A DNA stretch of 64,000 nt from Nocardia sp. NRRL S-836 (GCF_001279525.1 NZ_LGDY01000069.1:1-64000); one strand, 5' to 3'. Positions 52,024-61,218 are shown, numbered from the stretch's first letter. The notes: generated by a model not told the origin, from the letters alone. Made by a program: numbers and translations.

Positions 52024-53568
52024 ATGGCGTACGACTACCTGATCATCGGCGCGGGACCGGCCGGTTTGCAGCTCGCGGCACTGCTGGAGCGGGACGGTCG
52101 TGACTACGCCGTCCTCGAACGCGGCAGCGGGGCCGGCACGTTCTTCACCCGCTACCCGCGGCACCGCAAGCTCATCTCCATCAACAAGGTCCACTCCGGG
52201 TACACCGACCCGGAGCAGCGGATGCGGATGGACTGGAACTCGCTGCTGCTCGACGAGCCGGACCTGCTGTTCACCCGCTACAGCCCCCGGTACTTCCCGT
52301 CGGCCGACGACCTGGTCCGCTACCTCGGTGACGTCGCCGCCGGTCTGCGGGTGCACTACGACGTCGAGGTCACCGAGATCGCCAAGGACGACACCGGGTT
52401 CACCGTCACCGACCACGGTGGACAGACCTGGCGGGCCGCGAACCTCGTCGTGGCCACCGGTGTCTCGCAGCTGCACGTGCCGGACATCCCCGGCATCGAG
52501 CACGTCGAACGCTACGACACCTTCGACACCGATCCCGAGTGGTTCACCGGCCAGCGGGTGCTCGTGATCGGCAAGGGCAACTCCGGTTTCGAGACCGCGG
52601 ACGCGCTGGTCGAGCACGCGGCGGTCATCCACGTCGCCGGCCCGCACTCGGTGAAGCTGGCCTGGCAGACGCACTACGTCGGACACCTGCGCGCGGTGAA
52701 CAACAACTTCCTCGACACCTACCAGCTCAAGTCCGAGAACGCGGTCATCGACGGCACGATCGAGCAGATCGAACGCCGGCCGGAAGGCGGTTTCCGGATC
52801 CGGTTCCGGTACGCGCGCACCACGGAGAGGCTGCGTGAGCTGGAGTACGACCGGATCATCGCGTGCACCGGGTTCCGGTTCGACAGCAGCATCTTCGCCG
52901 GCAGCGCCCGCCCGCGGCTCGTCATCGACGACCGGTTCCCCGACCTCACCCCGGCGTTCGAGTCGACGAACGTCCCCGGCCTCTACTTCGCCGGCACGAT
53001 CACGCAGTCGCGTGACTTCAAGAAGTCCACCAGCGGGTTCATCCACGGCTTCCGCTACGGGGCCCGCGCGCTGCACCGGATCCTCGCGACCCGCAACCAC
53101 GGCGCCCCGTGGCCGGGACAGCAGCTCGACCTGTCGCCGGAGTCGATCAGCGAGGCGCTCATCGCGCGGCTGAACCGCTCGTCGTGCCTGTGGCAGCAGT
53201 TCGCGGTCATCGGCGACGTCGTCACGGTGGACGGCGGCACCGCGCGGTACGAGGAGGAGGTGCCGGTCGCGTACGTCCACGACGGCGGCCTGGGCAAGGC
53301 CGAGCACCGGTTCATCGCGACCCTGGAGTACGGGCCGAACCACGACACCGTCGACCCGTTCGACATCGACGTCCCCCGCGTCGCCGAGAACGACGCCGTG
53401 CACGCCGCCGACGCCGGCTACCTGCACCCGGTCGTCCGCCACTACCGCGACGGCGAGCTGGCCGCGACCCACCACCTGGCGGAGAACCTGGAGAACCACT
53501 GGGACCTGCCGACCGTGCACCAGCAGCCGCTGGCCGTGTTCGTGAAGGAATGCCTTGCCGGCGCGTGA
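52024..53568 (+). CDS. FAD-dependent monooxygenase 1
   Basis: 514 aa. FAD loop YLIIGAGPAGLQLAALL; second Rossmann LVIGKGNSGFETADALVEHA for NADPH. Between them RYPRHRKLISINKVHSGY, and later FAGTITQSRDFKKSTSGFIHGFRYGARALH. This is the FOXRED2-like group of flavin monooxygenases (NAD(P)-binding, class B-like layout), able to N- or C-hydroxylate; the actual reaction is unknown. Closely related to FMO 2 downstream (shared KLAWQTH.VGHLRAVNNNFL). First gene of the rightward operon; it overlaps the ligase gene by 14 bp. Confidence 0.85.
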   Translation: MAYDYLIIGAGPAGLQLAALLERDGRDYAVLERGSGAGTFFTRYPRHRKLISINKVHSGYTDPEQRMRMDWNSLLLDEPDLLFTRYSPRYFPSADDLVRYLGDVAAGLRVHYDVEVTEIAKDDTGFTVTDHGGQTWRAANLVVATGVSQLHVPDIPGIEHVERYDTFDTDPEWFTGQRVLVIGKGNSGFETADALVEHAAVIHVAGPHSVKLAWQTHYVGHLRAVNNNFLDTYQLKSENAVIDGTIEQIERRPEGGFRIRFRYARTTERLRELEYDRIIACTGFRFDSSIFAGSARPRLVIDDRFPDLTPAFESTNVPGLYFAGTITQSRDFKKSTSGFIHGFRYGARALHRILATRNHGAPWPGQQLDLSPESISEALIARLNRSSCLWQQFAVIGDVVTVDGGTARYEEEVPVAYVHDGGLGKAEHRFIATLEYGPNHDTVDPFDIDVPRVAENDAVHAADAGYLHPVVRHYRDGELAATHHLAENLENHWDLPTVHQQPLAVFVKECLAGA

Positions 53569-54949
53569 GACCGAGCCGTTCCCGCGCGCGGTGCTCGACG
53601 TGCTCGCCGCCGCAGCGGACCGGCCGGTCTTCGAGCACGGCACCCGCGTGGTGACCGGGGCGGAGCTGCTCGACCTCGTCGCGCGCATCGCGAACGGCTT
53701 GCGCGCCAAGGGACTCGGGCCCGGTGACGGGCTCGCTCTGTTGCTGGGCGTGACCCCGGAGGCCTTCGCGACGATCCTCGCGGGGCACGCGGTGGGCGCG
53801 CGCGTCGTGGGCGTTCGGCCGGGACTCACGGACGCCCAGGTGCGCCACCTGCTCGGCCTCGACATCAAGACCGTCCTGACCGACGACGACGTGGAACCGC
53901 TGTGCCGCAACAGCAGCGCCGAGCTGACCTGCTCCGGGCGGCCGGGCGACGTCGCCCGGCTGATCCACACCAGCGGCAGCACCGGCGCACCCAAGGCCTG
54001 CGCGCAGACCTACGCCGCCATGACCAGGGCGTGGACCGCGCGGCCGCAGGCGTGGCCGCCGGCGATCCGCGACCTGGCCACCCGCCTCGACCGGTACCTC
54101 GTGTTCGGGTCGCTGTCGAGCCAGGTCATGTTCGAGTACGCGGTCCTCACGCTCACCGCGGGCAGCACGGTCGTCGTCGCCGACACCCCCGCGCTACCCG
54201 AGTCGATCACCCGCCACCGCGCCACGGCCCGCGTCATCACCGTGCCCGGACTGGCGAAACTCGTGAAGCACCAGCGCGAACACCCCGCCGACCTGTCGAC
54301 GTTGCGCGCGCTGCTGGTCTCCGGCTCGCCGCTCACGGCCGAACGCCACCGCGAGGCGCTCGCCACGCTCGGCCCGGTGCTGTTCCACGGCTACGGCCAG
54401 ACCGAGACCGGGATGATCTCGATGGCCACGCCGTCCGACCCGCCCGGCACGGTCGGCCGCCCACCGGTCGACGTGGAGGTCCGCGACGGCGAGCTGTTCG
54501 TCCGCACGCCCGGCCAGGCCACCGCGTACTGGGGGGACCCGGCCGAGTCGGCCGAGGTGTTCGTGGACGGCTGGGTCCGCACCCGCGACCTCGGCCACCT
54601 CGACGCCGACGGCCACCTGCGCCTCACCGGCCGGGTGCGGGACGTGGTGATCGTCAACGCCACCCTGCACCACGTCGGCCCGATCGAGCAGGTCCTCGCC
54701 GAGCACCCGGACGTCGCCGAGGCCTACGTCGTCGCCGCGCCGAGCGACGACACCGGCGAGGCCGTGCACGCGTTCGTCGTCCCCAGGGCCGATCGCGTGC
54801 CGGCGCTCGCCGAGCTGCAACAGCTGGTGACCGCACGGCTGGGCGCGGCCTGCGCACCGGTCAGGGTCACCGCCATCGCCGAACCACCCGTGGCGCCCAG
54901 CGGCAAACCCGACAAGCGCCGGCTCGCCACACCGCTCACCACCGCGTGA
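53555..54949 (+). CDS. Acyl-adenylating ligase (ANL superfamily)
   Basis: 464 aa. P-loop LIHTSGSTGAPKACAQTYAAM; HGYGQTETGMISMA (A5); GWVRTRDLGHLDADGHLRLTGRVRDVVIVN (A7/A8 hinge); catalytic Lys in VAPSGKPDKRRL. It activates a carboxylate as acyl-AMP and can load CoA or another nucleophile. Lying between two flavin monooxygenases and opposite an ammonia-lyase, an aryl-acrylate or related acid is a sensible substrate (inference). TTG at 53555 with AAGGA five bases upstream; 14-bp overlap with FMO 1. Confidence 0.85.
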   Translation: MPARETEPFPRAVLDVLAAAADRPVFEHGTRVVTGAELLDLVARIANGLRAKGLGPGDGLALLLGVTPEAFATILAGHAVGARVVGVRPGLTDAQVRHLLGLDIKTVLTDDDVEPLCRNSSAELTCSGRPGDVARLIHTSGSTGAPKACAQTYAAMTRAWTARPQAWPPAIRDLATRLDRYLVFGSLSSQVMFEYAVLTLTAGSTVVVADTPALPESITRHRATARVITVPGLAKLVKHQREHPADLSTLRALLVSGSPLTAERHREALATLGPVLFHGYGQTETGMISMATPSDPPGTVGRPPVDVEVRDGELFVRTPGQATAYWGDPAESAEVFVDGWVRTRDLGHLDADGHLRLTGRVRDVVIVNATLHHVGPIEQVLAEHPDVAEAYVVAAPSDDTGEAVHAFVVPRADRVPALAELQQLVTARLGAACAPVRVTAIAEPPVAPSGKPDKRRLATPLTTA

Positions 54950-54960
54950 AGGAGAACGCC

Positions 54961-56517
54961 TTGTCCAGCGAGGTTTCCACCGAGTATCTCGTCATCGGCG
55001 CCGGTCCGGCCGGTCTGCAGGCCTCGTACCTGCTCAAGCAGGCAGGGCGCGACCACCTGGTGCTGGAGGCCGGTGCCGCGGCGGGCACGTTCTTCACCCG
55101 CTTCCCGCGCCACCGCATGCTGATCTCCATCAACAAGGTGCACACCGGCTGGGACGACCCGGAGCTGAACCTGCGCACCGACTGGAACTCGCTGCTCAGC
55201 GACGACCCCGAGCTGCTGTTCACCGCCTACACCCCGCGCTACTTCCCCGGCGCCGACGACATGGTCCGCTACCTGGGCGACTTCGCGGTCAAGAACGACC
55301 TGCCGATCCGCTACGACACCACTGTCGTCTCGGTGACCCGGCCGGACGACTTCGTGCTGCGCGACCAGCACGGCACCGGCTACCGCGCGAAACGCCTCAT
55401 CGTCGCCACCGGCGTCTCCCAGCCGTACATCCCCGACATCGACGGCGTCGAGCACGCCGAGCCGTACTGCGACGTGTCGGTCGACCCGGCCGACTTCACC
55501 GGGCAGCGGGTGCTGATCATCGGGCGCGGGAACTCGGCGTTCGAGACCGCGGACAACCTGGTCGAGACCGCGGCGGTCATCCACGTCGCCGGCCCCGGCT
55601 CGCTGAAGCTGGCCTGGCAGACGCACTTCGTCGGCCACCTGCGCGCGGTGAACAACAACTTCCTCGACACCTACCAGCTCAAGTCGCAGAACGCGGTGCT
55701 GGACGGGCACATCGCGGGCATCCGGCGCGAAGGCGACGACTTCTACGTCAAGGTCAGCTTCCAGCGGGTGAACGAGGTGGTCAAGGAGATCCGCTACGAC
55801 CGGGTCGTCCTCGCGACCGGCTTCCGGTTCGACGCCTCGATCTTCGCACCGGAGTGCCGGCCGCAGCTCACGATCAAGGACCGCTTCCCCGACCAGACCG
55901 CGGCGTGGGAGTCGGTGAACGTGCCCGACCTGTTCTTCGCCGGCACGATCACCCAGGCCAGGGACTTCAAGAAGTCCACCAGCGGGTTCATCCACGGCTT
56001 CCGCTACGGCGTGCGCGCGCTGCACCGGATCACCGAGCACCGCTACCACGGCGTGGACTGGCCCAGCCGCGAGCTCACGCCGGACGGCGTCACCGAGGCG
56101 ATCATCGAGCGGGTCAACCGCACCTCCGCGCTGTGGCAGCTGTTCACGTTCATGGCGGACGCGGTGCTGTTCGGTTCCGACGGCACGGTCCGCTACGCCG
56201 AGGAGGTGCCGGTCGACCACCTGCACGAGGCGGTGGCGCGCGGCGACTTCGGTGACGTGGCGTCGTACCTGACGGTGACGCTGGAGTACGGCGCCGACCA
56301 CGACAAGATCAACCCGTTCGACATCACCGCCGGCCGGACGCCGCAGGACGACACCAGCGGGCTCGACGGCCGTTACCTGCACCCGGTCGTGCGCCGGTTC
56401 CGCGCCGGTGAGCTGCTCGGCGAGCACCACCTCACCGAGAACCTCGAGAACGAGTGGGACAGCGACGAGGTGCACCGGGCGCCGCTGACGAGGTTCCTCG
56501 GAGCGTCCGCCAAGTGA
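54961..56517 (+). CDS. FAD-dependent monooxygenase 2 (paralogue)
   Basis: 518 aa. YLVIGAGPAGLQASYLLKQA, ISINKVHTGWDDPELNLRTDWNSLL, LIIGRGNSAFETADNLVE, KLAWQTHFVGHLRAVNNNF, FAGTITQARDFKKSTSGFIHGFRYGVRALH and LHPVVRRFRAGELLGEHHLTEN align along the whole length with FMO 1, so the pair arose by duplication with strong divergence. The pair may act in succession or as a heterodimer. TTG at 54961 follows AAGGAGA, 12 bp after the ligase stop. GTGA overlap with the FMN oxidase. Confidence 0.85.
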   Translation: MSSEVSTEYLVIGAGPAGLQASYLLKQAGRDHLVLEAGAAAGTFFTRFPRHRMLISINKVHTGWDDPELNLRTDWNSLLSDDPELLFTAYTPRYFPGADDMVRYLGDFAVKNDLPIRYDTTVVSVTRPDDFVLRDQHGTGYRAKRLIVATGVSQPYIPDIDGVEHAEPYCDVSVDPADFTGQRVLIIGRGNSAFETADNLVETAAVIHVAGPGSLKLAWQTHFVGHLRAVNNNFLDTYQLKSQNAVLDGHIAGIRREGDDFYVKVSFQRVNEVVKEIRYDRVVLATGFRFDASIFAPECRPQLTIKDRFPDQTAAWESVNVPDLFFAGTITQARDFKKSTSGFIHGFRYGVRALHRITEHRYHGVDWPSRELTPDGVTEAIIERVNRTSALWQLFTFMADAVLFGSDGTVRYAEEVPVDHLHEAVARGDFGDVASYLTVTLEYGADHDKINPFDITAGRTPQDDTSGLDGRYLHPVVRRFRAGELLGEHHLTENLENEWDSDEVHRAPLTRFLGASAK

Positions 56518-57509
56518 ACCCCCTGCTCGCGGACCTGCACGACAAGGCACGCGCGGTGCTCGACCCCATCCACTACGACTTCTTCGCGGGCGGGGTCGGG
56601 AACGAGGTCGTGCTCGCGGACAACGAGGCCGCGTTCGCCCGGCTCGCCCTGCTGCCCAGGGTGCTGCGCGGCACCCTGGGCAGTACCACGTTCCCGGTGC
56701 TGGTCGCGCCGACCGCGTTCCACCGGCTGGCCCACCCCGACGGTGAGCTGGCCACGGCACGGGCCGCCGAGGGATCGGTCCTGGTGTCCAGCATGGCCTC
56801 GACTGTGCCGATCGCCGAGGTGGTGGCGGCCGCGACCGGGCCGGTGTGGTTCCAGCTGTACCTGCAACCCGACCCCGCCGTCACCGGTGAGCTGGTGCGG
56901 CGGGCCGAACGGGCCGGCTGCGCCGCGCTCGTGGTGACGGTCGACTCGCCGGTGTTCGGCCGGCACCGCAGGGACCTCCAGCACGGCTTCCACGACCTCC
57001 CGGCCGGGCTGGCGGCGGAGAACATGCGCGACCTGGCCGGTGTCACCGGCGTGCGGGACATCGAGATGGCGGCCTTCACGTGGGAGGACGTCGACCGGTT
57101 GCGCGCGTCGACGTCACTTCCGGTGTGGCTCAAGGGGATCCTCCACCCGGCGGACGCGGCGCTCGCGGTCGCGCACGGCGTGGCGGGGATCTTCGTGTCC
57201 AACCACGGCGGCCGTCAGCTCGACCTCGTCCCCGCGGCGGTGGACGCGTTGCCCGCCGTGGTCGACGCGGTCGCCGGTCAGCTCCCGGTGGTGCTCGACG
57301 GCGGTGTCCGCGGCGGCGGTGACATCGCCGTGGCGCTGGCCCTGGGCGCCTCGGCGGTCGGCATCGGCCGGCCGGTGCTGTGGGGGCTGGCGGCGGACGG
57401 CGAGGCGGGGGTGCGCCGGGTGCTCGGCGTGCTGCGCGACGAGTTCGAGCACGTTCTCGCGCTGTGCGGCGGAGAGCTGACCAGGGACATGGTGGTGGCC
57501 CGGTGCTGA
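56514..57509 (+). CDS. FMN-dependent alpha-hydroxy acid oxidase (HMO-like)
   Basis: 331 aa. HYDFFAGGVGNEVVLADNEAAF, FPVLVAPTAFHRLAHPDGELATARAA, WFQLYLQ, LVVTVDSPVFGRHRRDL, VWLKGILHPADAALAVAHGVAGIFVSNHGGRQLD (H231 catalytic), VVLDGGVRGGGDIAVALALGASAVGIGRP. It belongs with (S)-mandelate and 4-hydroxymandelate oxidases, which turn an alpha-hydroxy acid to an alpha-keto acid. Glycopeptide clusters use such enzymes to make phenylglycines, but no hmaS or hpgT is nearby. Short for the family (usually about 355-360 aa). GTG at 56514. Confidence 0.87.
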   Translation: MNPLLADLHDKARAVLDPIHYDFFAGGVGNEVVLADNEAAFARLALLPRVLRGTLGSTTFPVLVAPTAFHRLAHPDGELATARAAEGSVLVSSMASTVPIAEVVAAATGPVWFQLYLQPDPAVTGELVRRAERAGCAALVVTVDSPVFGRHRRDLQHGFHDLPAGLAAENMRDLAGVTGVRDIEMAAFTWEDVDRLRASTSLPVWLKGILHPADAALAVAHGVAGIFVSNHGGRQLDLVPAAVDALPAVVDAVAGQLPVVLDGGVRGGGDIAVALALGASAVGIGRPVLWGLAADGEAGVRRVLGVLRDEFEHVLALCGGELTRDMVVARC

Positions 57510-58831
57510 GCTGGTTGCCCGCGCGGGTGGTCGCCTTGCGGGTCAAGGTGTTCGAGAAGGTCAACGGCGACAACGCGATCACGTTCCCGAACGAGCAGGT
57601 CGGGCCGGACCGGTTCCAGGAGCTCTACAGCCACCCCGCCGCGAACGGCCGCAGCCGGGGCGCCGGGCTGTCAGACCTGTTCTGGTACTGGCTCTCCCCC
57701 GGCCCCGAGGTGCACCAGGAACACCTGGAGGACGGGCCGCGCTACGACGACGTGGCCCGCACGACCCGTGCGTTCCTGGCCGGGCCGGGCAGTGAGCTGG
57801 CGGAGGCGGCGACCCGGTGCACCGCCAAGGTCCTCGACGAGGTGCTGACCGGGCCGGTCACGCACGTGCGGCTGCGCGAGCTGATGATGCCGGTGTGGGC
57901 GGAGTACTTCTACGAGCTGGTGTTCGGCGAGCCCTGTCCACGCGCGGCCCGTGACCTGATCGTCGGGCACGCCGACGATGTGGTGTCCTCGTTGAAGTGC
58001 ACGGGTCTGCGCCACCCCGCCCGGCGCGCCCGCCTGACCCGCTACCTGGCCGGGCGGCTCGCGGACGTCCGGCACCCGTTGCCCGCCACGCTGTCGCCGA
58101 CCGAGCAGGTGCACTACCTGCAGGGCACCTACTTCAACACCGCCGTCGTGCAGATGTCGGAGGCGATGGCCCACCTGCTGCTGGCGCTGGCGCAACACCC
58201 GTCCGTCGCGGCCCGGCTGGCGGAGCACCCCGCCGACGACCGGTACTTCGCGCACGTGCTGGACGAGACGTTCCGGCTGTACCCGCTGTTCGGCATCGCG
58301 CACCGCATCACGACCGCCGACATCACGCTCGACGAGCGGACGACGTTCCCGGCGGGTTCGGTGCTGTGCTTCAACTACCCGGCCTACCACGCCACCGGTT
58401 ACGCGGACCCCGAGGTGTTCGACCCGGGCCGCTGGGAACGCACGGCGGCCCGCGGCGCCCACCACATCCCGTTCGGTGTCGCCGCGAACCGGCCGTGCCC
58501 GGCGTGGCGGCTCTCGCCCATCGCGATGCGGGCCGCGACCCGCGAGGTGCTGCGCCGGGTGCGGCCGCACTCCTCGGTCACGCACACCAGGTCGTTGCCC
58601 AGCCGCGGACCGTGCCTGCTGGTGGGCGACGGCTCGACCCCACGCCTGCGGCTCGCGTGGCTGCGCGTGCGGGACCGCTGGGAGGACGTCTGGCGCAGCG
58701 TCGTCCAGCTCGTGCTCGGCACCGCGATGGTGCTGCACGCCCACCGGCTGCGGCCGGCCGGGCGGTACTTCGAGACGCACGAACCGCAGGGTTGCCCGGT
58801 CCGGCACCAACCTCCAGGAGATCCCCGGTGA
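57503..58831 (+). CDS. Unusual cytochrome P450
   Basis: 442 aa. K-helix ExxR is ETFR (E255-R258) in HVLDETFRLYPLFGIAHRITT; heme loop PFGVAANRPCPAWRLSPIAM with C332. The I-helix AGxxT is not visible; the matching segment is HYLQGTYFNTAVVQMSEAMAHL. About 110 residues follow the Cys, twice the normal length, with a WLRVRDRWEDVWRSVVQLVLGTAM segment. Tailoring oxidation is likely but with nonstandard oxygen activation, or a non-hydroxylase role. It overlaps the FMN oxidase by 7 bp and the antiporter by 4 bp. Confidence 0.78.
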   Translation: MLSWLPARVVALRVKVFEKVNGDNAITFPNEQVGPDRFQELYSHPAANGRSRGAGLSDLFWYWLSPGPEVHQEHLEDGPRYDDVARTTRAFLAGPGSELAEAATRCTAKVLDEVLTGPVTHVRLRELMMPVWAEYFYELVFGEPCPRAARDLIVGHADDVVSSLKCTGLRHPARRARLTRYLAGRLADVRHPLPATLSPTEQVHYLQGTYFNTAVVQMSEAMAHLLLALAQHPSVAARLAEHPADDRYFAHVLDETFRLYPLFGIAHRITTADITLDERTTFPAGSVLCFNYPAYHATGYADPEVFDPGRWERTAARGAHHIPFGVAANRPCPAWRLSPIAMRAATREVLRRVRPHSSVTHTRSLPSRGPCLLVGDGSTPRLRLAWLRVRDRWEDVWRSVVQLVLGTAMVLHAHRLRPAGRYFETHEPQGCPVRHQPPGDPR

Positions 58832-60117
58832 ACCAGATCCACTTCGCGTTGCAGGTCTTCGCCGCGCTCGCCGTCGTGCTGGCCGCGACCACGGTGTGCG
58901 GGCGGCTCGCCATGCTGGTCAAGCAGCCCAGGGTCGTCGGCGAGATGGTCGCGGGGGTGCTGCTGGGACCGGCGCTGCTCGGTGCCGTCGCCCCCGGCGT
59001 GCAGGCCCAGCTCTTCCCCGCCGACGTCAAGGGCACGCTCTACGTGCTGAGCACGATCGGGCTGACGTTCTACATGTTCCTCGTCGGGTCCTCTTTGGAC
59101 CACAAGCTCACCACGGGACCCAACGCGCGCAGGGCTTCCGTGCTCGCGGTGTCCGGCATCGTGCCCACGTTCCTGCTCGGCGCGGGTGCGGCGATGGTCT
59201 TCTTCGACTCGCTGGCACCGCAGGGGTCGAGCCTGTGGGTGTTCATGCTGTTCGTCGGCGGCGCGCTGTCCATCACCGCGTTCCCCATGCTGGCCAGGAT
59301 CCTGCAGGAACGCGGGATCGCGAACACCCCCATCGGCGGCCTGACGCTGGTGGCCGCGGCGATCGACGACGCGGTGGCGTGGGCGTTCCTCGCGCTGATC
59401 ATCGCGGTCGGCGCGTCCGGCAGCCCTGGCGGTGCGCTGCGCACGATCCTCGGCGCGGCGGTGTTCGCGGTGCTGATGCTCACGATCGGCCGCAGGTTGC
59501 TCGCGAAGCTGGGTGAGCGGGCCGAACGCGAGGGCAAGCTCAGCCGCGACGCGATGGCGGTGATCCTGCTGGTCGTGCTGGTGGCCGGCTGGTTCACCGA
59601 CTGGATCGGCGTGTTCTCGGTGTTCGGCGGGTTCATCACCGGACTGGCGATGCCGAAGACGGCGGTGCTGCGGCACGAGCTCGAAACGAAGCTCACCGAC
59701 CTCAACTCGATCCTGCTGCTGCCGGTGTTCTTCGCGTTCAGCGGCCTCAACACCCAGGTCTCCGGGTTCGGCTCGGGTGGCCGGCTGTGGTGGCAGCTCG
59801 CCGTGGTCATGCTGGTCGCGTTCGCCGGCAAGTACCTGGGCTGCGGGCTGGTGGTGCGCGCCCAGGGCTTCTCGTGGCGCTACGCCTCCGCCGTCGGCGG
59901 GCTGATGAACGCGCGCGGGCTGATGATCCTGATCTTCATCAACATCGGGCTCGCGTACGACCTCGTGACACCGGAGATGTTCGCGATCCTGGTGGCGGTC
60001 GCCATCGTGACGACCGCCGCGGCGATGCCGATCTACCGCGCCTCGCTGCCCGCCGGCATGGACCTGCAGCCCGAGGTGAAGCCTGCGGCCAAGACACCAG
60101 CGCGGCCAGCTGCCTGA
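58828..60117 (+). CDS. CPA2-type cation/proton antiporter
   Basis: 429 aa, about 12 hydrophobic segments. VVGEMVAGVLLGPALLGAV, LYMFLVGSSLDHKL-like FYMFLVGSSLDHKLT, SITAFPMLARILQERGI, VAAAIDDAVAWAFLALI (conserved Asp pair), VGGLMNARGLMILI are CPA2 marks. It could exchange Na+/K+ for H+ or export an organic ion; its place at the end of the operon suggests self-protection or export (inference). GTG at 58828 with AGGAG upstream. Confidence 0.88.
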   Translation: MNQIHFALQVFAALAVVLAATTVCGRLAMLVKQPRVVGEMVAGVLLGPALLGAVAPGVQAQLFPADVKGTLYVLSTIGLTFYMFLVGSSLDHKLTTGPNARRASVLAVSGIVPTFLLGAGAAMVFFDSLAPQGSSLWVFMLFVGGALSITAFPMLARILQERGIANTPIGGLTLVAAAIDDAVAWAFLALIIAVGASGSPGGALRTILGAAVFAVLMLTIGRRLLAKLGERAEREGKLSRDAMAVILLVVLVAGWFTDWIGVFSVFGGFITGLAMPKTAVLRHELETKLTDLNSILLLPVFFAFSGLNTQVSGFGSGGRLWWQLAVVMLVAFAGKYLGCGLVVRAQGFSWRYASAVGGLMNARGLMILIFINIGLAYDLVTPEMFAILVAVAIVTTAAAMPIYRASLPAGMDLQPEVKPAAKTPARPAA

Positions 60118-61198
60118 CGACCGCGGCGGGCTCGGGCAGCTGCGCGATCTCCCCCGCCACCTTCTCGGCGACCTCCCGCGCGGCGGGGTCGTGCAGGAGG
60201 TGGCGGGCCCGCTCGGTGACCGCGGCGGCGGTGATCTCCGGTCCGACGAGCTTGGCGCCCGCCCCTGCCCCGGCCAGCGCGTCGGCGTTGACGAACTGGT
60301 CGGCGCCCTGCGGCAGCACCAGCTGCGGCAGGTCCGCCGCCAGCGTCCCGAGCACGGTGCCGGTGCCCCCGTGGTGCACGACCAGTGCGGCCCGCCGCAG
60401 CACCCGCGCCTGCGGCACGAACCCGGCCACGTGCACCGGGTCCGGCACCTCGCCCAGCAGCGCCGGGTCACCGGGACCGACGGCGACCAGGACGGTGACC
60501 GGCAGCCTGGCCAGCCCGTCGACCGCCGCCCCGAGCACCTCGGTGTTGCCGAACGCCACCGTGCCGAGAGTGAGGTGCACCAGCGGTTTCGCCGCGTCGA
60601 CCGCCGGCATCGGCACGTCCGGGTCGAACGCGGTGGGCCGCTGCCGCAACACCGTCGGCAGCGCCGCCACGACCGGGTCCCGCACGGCGTCCGGCCAGAG
60701 GTCGACCGCCGTGTCGCCCAGCACCGGGTCGGCCGGCGCCGTGCCGTCCCACAGCCACGCCATCGCGTCCGCGGCGGCCGCCTGGACCTCCGGCGGCATC
60801 GACCGGCCGATCACGTGCGACACGGCCGGGATCCCGGCCTCCCGCGCGACCTTCGCGGCACCGACGTCGCTCTGCTCGTACACCACCAGGTCGGGCTTGA
60901 CCTGCCGCATCACGGGCGTGAGGTCCGCGACCGTCGCCCGCGGCAGCACGTCGGCGAACATCGTGATCATCAGCGTGACGACGTCCGCGTTCCCGAGCCG
61001 CCGGCGGGCCTCGGTCTCCGCCTCCGCGACCGAGATCCCGGCCGGGTGGGCGGTGAAACCGAGGCCCCGCACCGTTCCCACGAACGACGGGCCGGTCGCG
61101 AACACGACCTCGTGACCGGCCGCACGCGCCGCCCTGGCGAGCGGGACCAGCGGGAACAGGTGCCCGTAGGCCGGGCGGCACGAGAAGAGCATGCGCAC
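59939..61198 (-). CDS. Macrolide-type glycosyltransferase (GT1), 3' end antisense to the antiporter
   Basis: 419 aa. N-terminus MLFSCRPAYGHLFPLVPLARA; FVPQARVLRRAALVVHHGGTGTVLGTLAADLPQLVLPQGADQFVNA is the GT1 sugar-nucleotide domain. It transfers a sugar to an aglycone or inactivates an antibiotic. GTG at 61198 gives VRMLFSC, matching the family. The C-terminus continues about 52 residues past the usual end (...AALVSWPQASPRAAGP...), reading antisense through the last 179 bp of the antiporter gene. That tail is Arg/Pro-rich and lacks family character. Confidence 0.82.
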   Translation of the reverse strand: MRMLFSCRPAYGHLFPLVPLARAARAAGHEVVFATGPSFVGTVRGLGFTAHPAGISVAEAETEARRRLGNADVVTLMITMFADVLPRATVADLTPVMRQVKPDLVVYEQSDVGAAKVAREAGIPAVSHVIGRSMPPEVQAAAADAMAWLWDGTAPADPVLGDTAVDLWPDAVRDPVVAALPTVLRQRPTAFDPDVPMPAVDAAKPLVHLTLGTVAFGNTEVLGAAVDGLARLPVTVLVAVGPGDPALLGEVPDPVHVAGFVPQARVLRRAALVVHHGGTGTVLGTLAADLPQLVLPQGADQFVNADALAGAGAGAKLVGPEITAAAVTERARHLLHDPAAREVAEKVAGEIAQLPEPAAVVRQLAALVSWPQASPRAAGPCRRAARRGRSASPRRSSRWRPPPGSRTSPVSRGRTRARC

Positions 61199-61218
61199 CC
61201 GGCCGAGCCTACCGATCG

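Noticed and set aside
52024..58831. Glycopeptide-type hydroxyphenylglycine pathway because of the HMO-like oxidase
   Set aside because: No hydroxymandelate synthase, HpgT aminotransferase or NRPS in the window.
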